Assembly: GCF_000758945.1 (NCBI RefSeq)
Contig: NZ_JRND01000039.1
Coordinates: 1-6,191 of the forward strand
Reading direction: 5' to 3'
Length of the DNA: 6,191 bases
From: Lancefieldella parvula_C
GTDB lineage: Bacteria > Actinomycetota > Coriobacteriia > Coriobacteriales > Atopobiaceae
In this document: in pieces, positions 5,476-6,191 of the stretch
Layout of the letters: every line of letters starts with the position of its first letter
Position numbering within the stretch: the stretch's first letter is position 1
Notes under the pieces: generated by a model
The model's input: the letters and a program-made list of their open reading frames with translations, nothing else
Told to the model about the DNA's origin: nothing
The model's database searches: none
Made by a program: the position numbers and the translations under genes

Positions 5476-6138
5476 ATGATTCTTGCATCACAATCCCCTA
5501 GGCGCCTTGAACTTTTGCAGTCTATGGGAATAGATCCACAGGTTATGCCTGCTGATATTGATGAAGCTCAAAAAGTTGACGAGAAACCCCTTGCACTGGT
5601 AAAGCGACTTGCTCAAGAAAAAGCCATTGCAGTGTGCTATAAGCTCATGGAGCAGCCTAACTTTGAGCAGCTCAACAATGAGATTGTTCTTGCAGCAGAT
5701 ACCATTGTTTGGACAGACGACGGTGAAGTTTTTGGCAAGCCAATAAATGTTGAAGACGCAAAATATATGCTTTCTAAGCTTTCTGGTCAGACTCACCACG
5801 TATCCACTGGTGTTGCCCTGCGTCGCTTTAAGGCTTTTAAGTCCCCCTCTCCTGATGGAGCGCCAGCTGTTGTCGCTGTAACGTTTGTAGAAACCACAGA
5901 TGTTACCTTCTTTGAACTGTCTGAAGATGAAATTTCTGCCTACGTTGCCTCGGGCGAGCCAATGGACAAGGCTGGCGCTTACGGCATTCAGGGAAATGGT
6001 CGCTATCTAGTTCAGAGCATTCAAGGAGATTACGAGAATGTCGTAGGACTCCCTGTTTCTTTGCTTTCTCGTGAGTTGGTTAAATTTACCGGCAATCATG
6101 ACTATCTAGAGCACGCTCTTGCGGGTCGTAAGCACTAA
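5476..6138 (+). CDS. maf: Maf-like nucleoside triphosphate pyrophosphatase (probable dTTP/UTP type)
   Basis: A 220-residue cytoplasmic enzyme that hydrolyses non-canonical or excess nucleoside triphosphates to the monophosphate and pyrophosphate. The Maf signature is complete: LASQSPRR at 3-10 (substrate-binding loop), AADTIV at 73-78 with the general-base Asp75, GKP at 87-89 (Lys88), SGQTHHVSTG at 103-112, and EPMDKAGAYGIQG at 161-173. The DKAGAYGIQG form points to the YhdE-like dTTP/UTPase branch rather than the 7-methyl-GTP branch (YceF). It is somewhat longer than the usual ~190-200 residues, with extra residues at about 55-68 and a Pro/Ser-rich insert at about 122-131. ATG at 5476 has AGGAA 5 nt upstream and gives the usual short M-I-L-A-S start. 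An inverted repeat (TATCAG 5444-5449, CTGATA 5461-5466) lies directly before the ribosome-binding site, but its role is unclear. No convincing promoter is seen between the terminator and the start. Confidence 0.95.
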   Translation: MILASQSPRRLELLQSMGIDPQVMPADIDEAQKVDEKPLALVKRLAQEKAIAVCYKLMEQPNFEQLNNEIVLAADTIVWTDDGEVFGKPINVEDAKYMLSKLSGQTHHVSTGVALRRFKAFKSPSPDGAPAVVAVTFVETTDVTFFELSEDEISAYVASGEPMDKAGAYGIQGNGRYLVQSIQGDYENVVGLPVSLLSRELVKFTGNHDYLEHALAGRKH

Positions 6139-6191
6139 AGACACTTCTACGGATAATAGAAAACCCTCGTATCATCATGGATGAACTGCCT

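Noticed and set aside
5488..5799. Minus-strand 103-codon frame
   Set aside because: It is antisense to maf, whose motifs are complete.
6139..6191. Possible start of a further gene at the ATG near 6160
   Set aside because: Too little sequence remains, there is no clear ribosome-binding site, and the few visible codons identify nothing.

Overview
The window looks like a piece of chromosome from a low-to-mid GC actinobacterium of the Coriobacteriia type (Atopobium/Lancefieldella/Olsenella-like). This is a judgement from protein style: an EXLDI-family protein, a small acidic ferredoxin, a Maf protein, and a TetR/ABC/ABC/'Trep_Strep' membrane-protein gene order shared with Firmicutes. No rRNA or other taxonomic marker is present, so the assignment is tentative.

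Layout from left to right. (1) Positions 1-99, minus strand: the first 33 codons of an EXLDI-family gene that runs off the left edge, with a near-consensus promoter and a palindromic operator candidate upstream (about 148-220). (2) Position 244-281: a perfect 17-bp-arm palindrome of unknown role. (3) Positions 284-523, minus strand: what looks like a broken remnant of an MptD/Trep_Strep-type ECF transporter S component. (4) Positions 592-4706, minus strand: a compact operon tetR - ABC half-transporter 1 - ABC half-transporter 2. The two ABC genes overlap by 8 bp. The tetR promoter carries a perfect 12-bp-arm palindrome over its transcription start and next to its Shine-Dalgarno, as expected for autorepression. 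(5) Positions 4773-5180: about 400 bp of AT-rich non-coding DNA between divergent genes, with several inverted and direct repeats. (6) Positions 5181-5366, plus strand: a 61-residue ferredoxin followed by a strong intrinsic terminator. (7) Positions 5476-6138, plus strand: a Maf-type nucleotide pyrophosphatase. The last 53 bp hold nothing that can be assigned.

How the genes work together. The two ABC proteins both carry a full membrane domain and a full set of ATPase motifs, so they most likely form a heterodimer. Their sequence style (for example the E-x-x-L-A-H-L-I-P-E segment in the membrane domain and D-P-E-N-E after Walker B) resembles the IrtAB/YbtPQ group, which has the exporter fold but imports siderophores. 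Related TetR-ABC-ABC clusters are often followed by ECF transporter genes; here only a fragment of the S component is left, so the ABC pair would have to work without it. The TetR protein probably represses the whole operon from the palindrome at 4714-4741. The ferredoxin and maf genes are separate housekeeping-type units with visibly higher GC and different codon use, which suggests that the TetR-ABC block is accessory DNA placed beside them.

I found no CRISPR array, insertion sequence, tRNA or rRNA, and no clear sign of an entirely new multi-gene system. The most informative points are the decayed S component, the two operator/promoter architectures and the repeat-rich leader of the ferredoxin gene.
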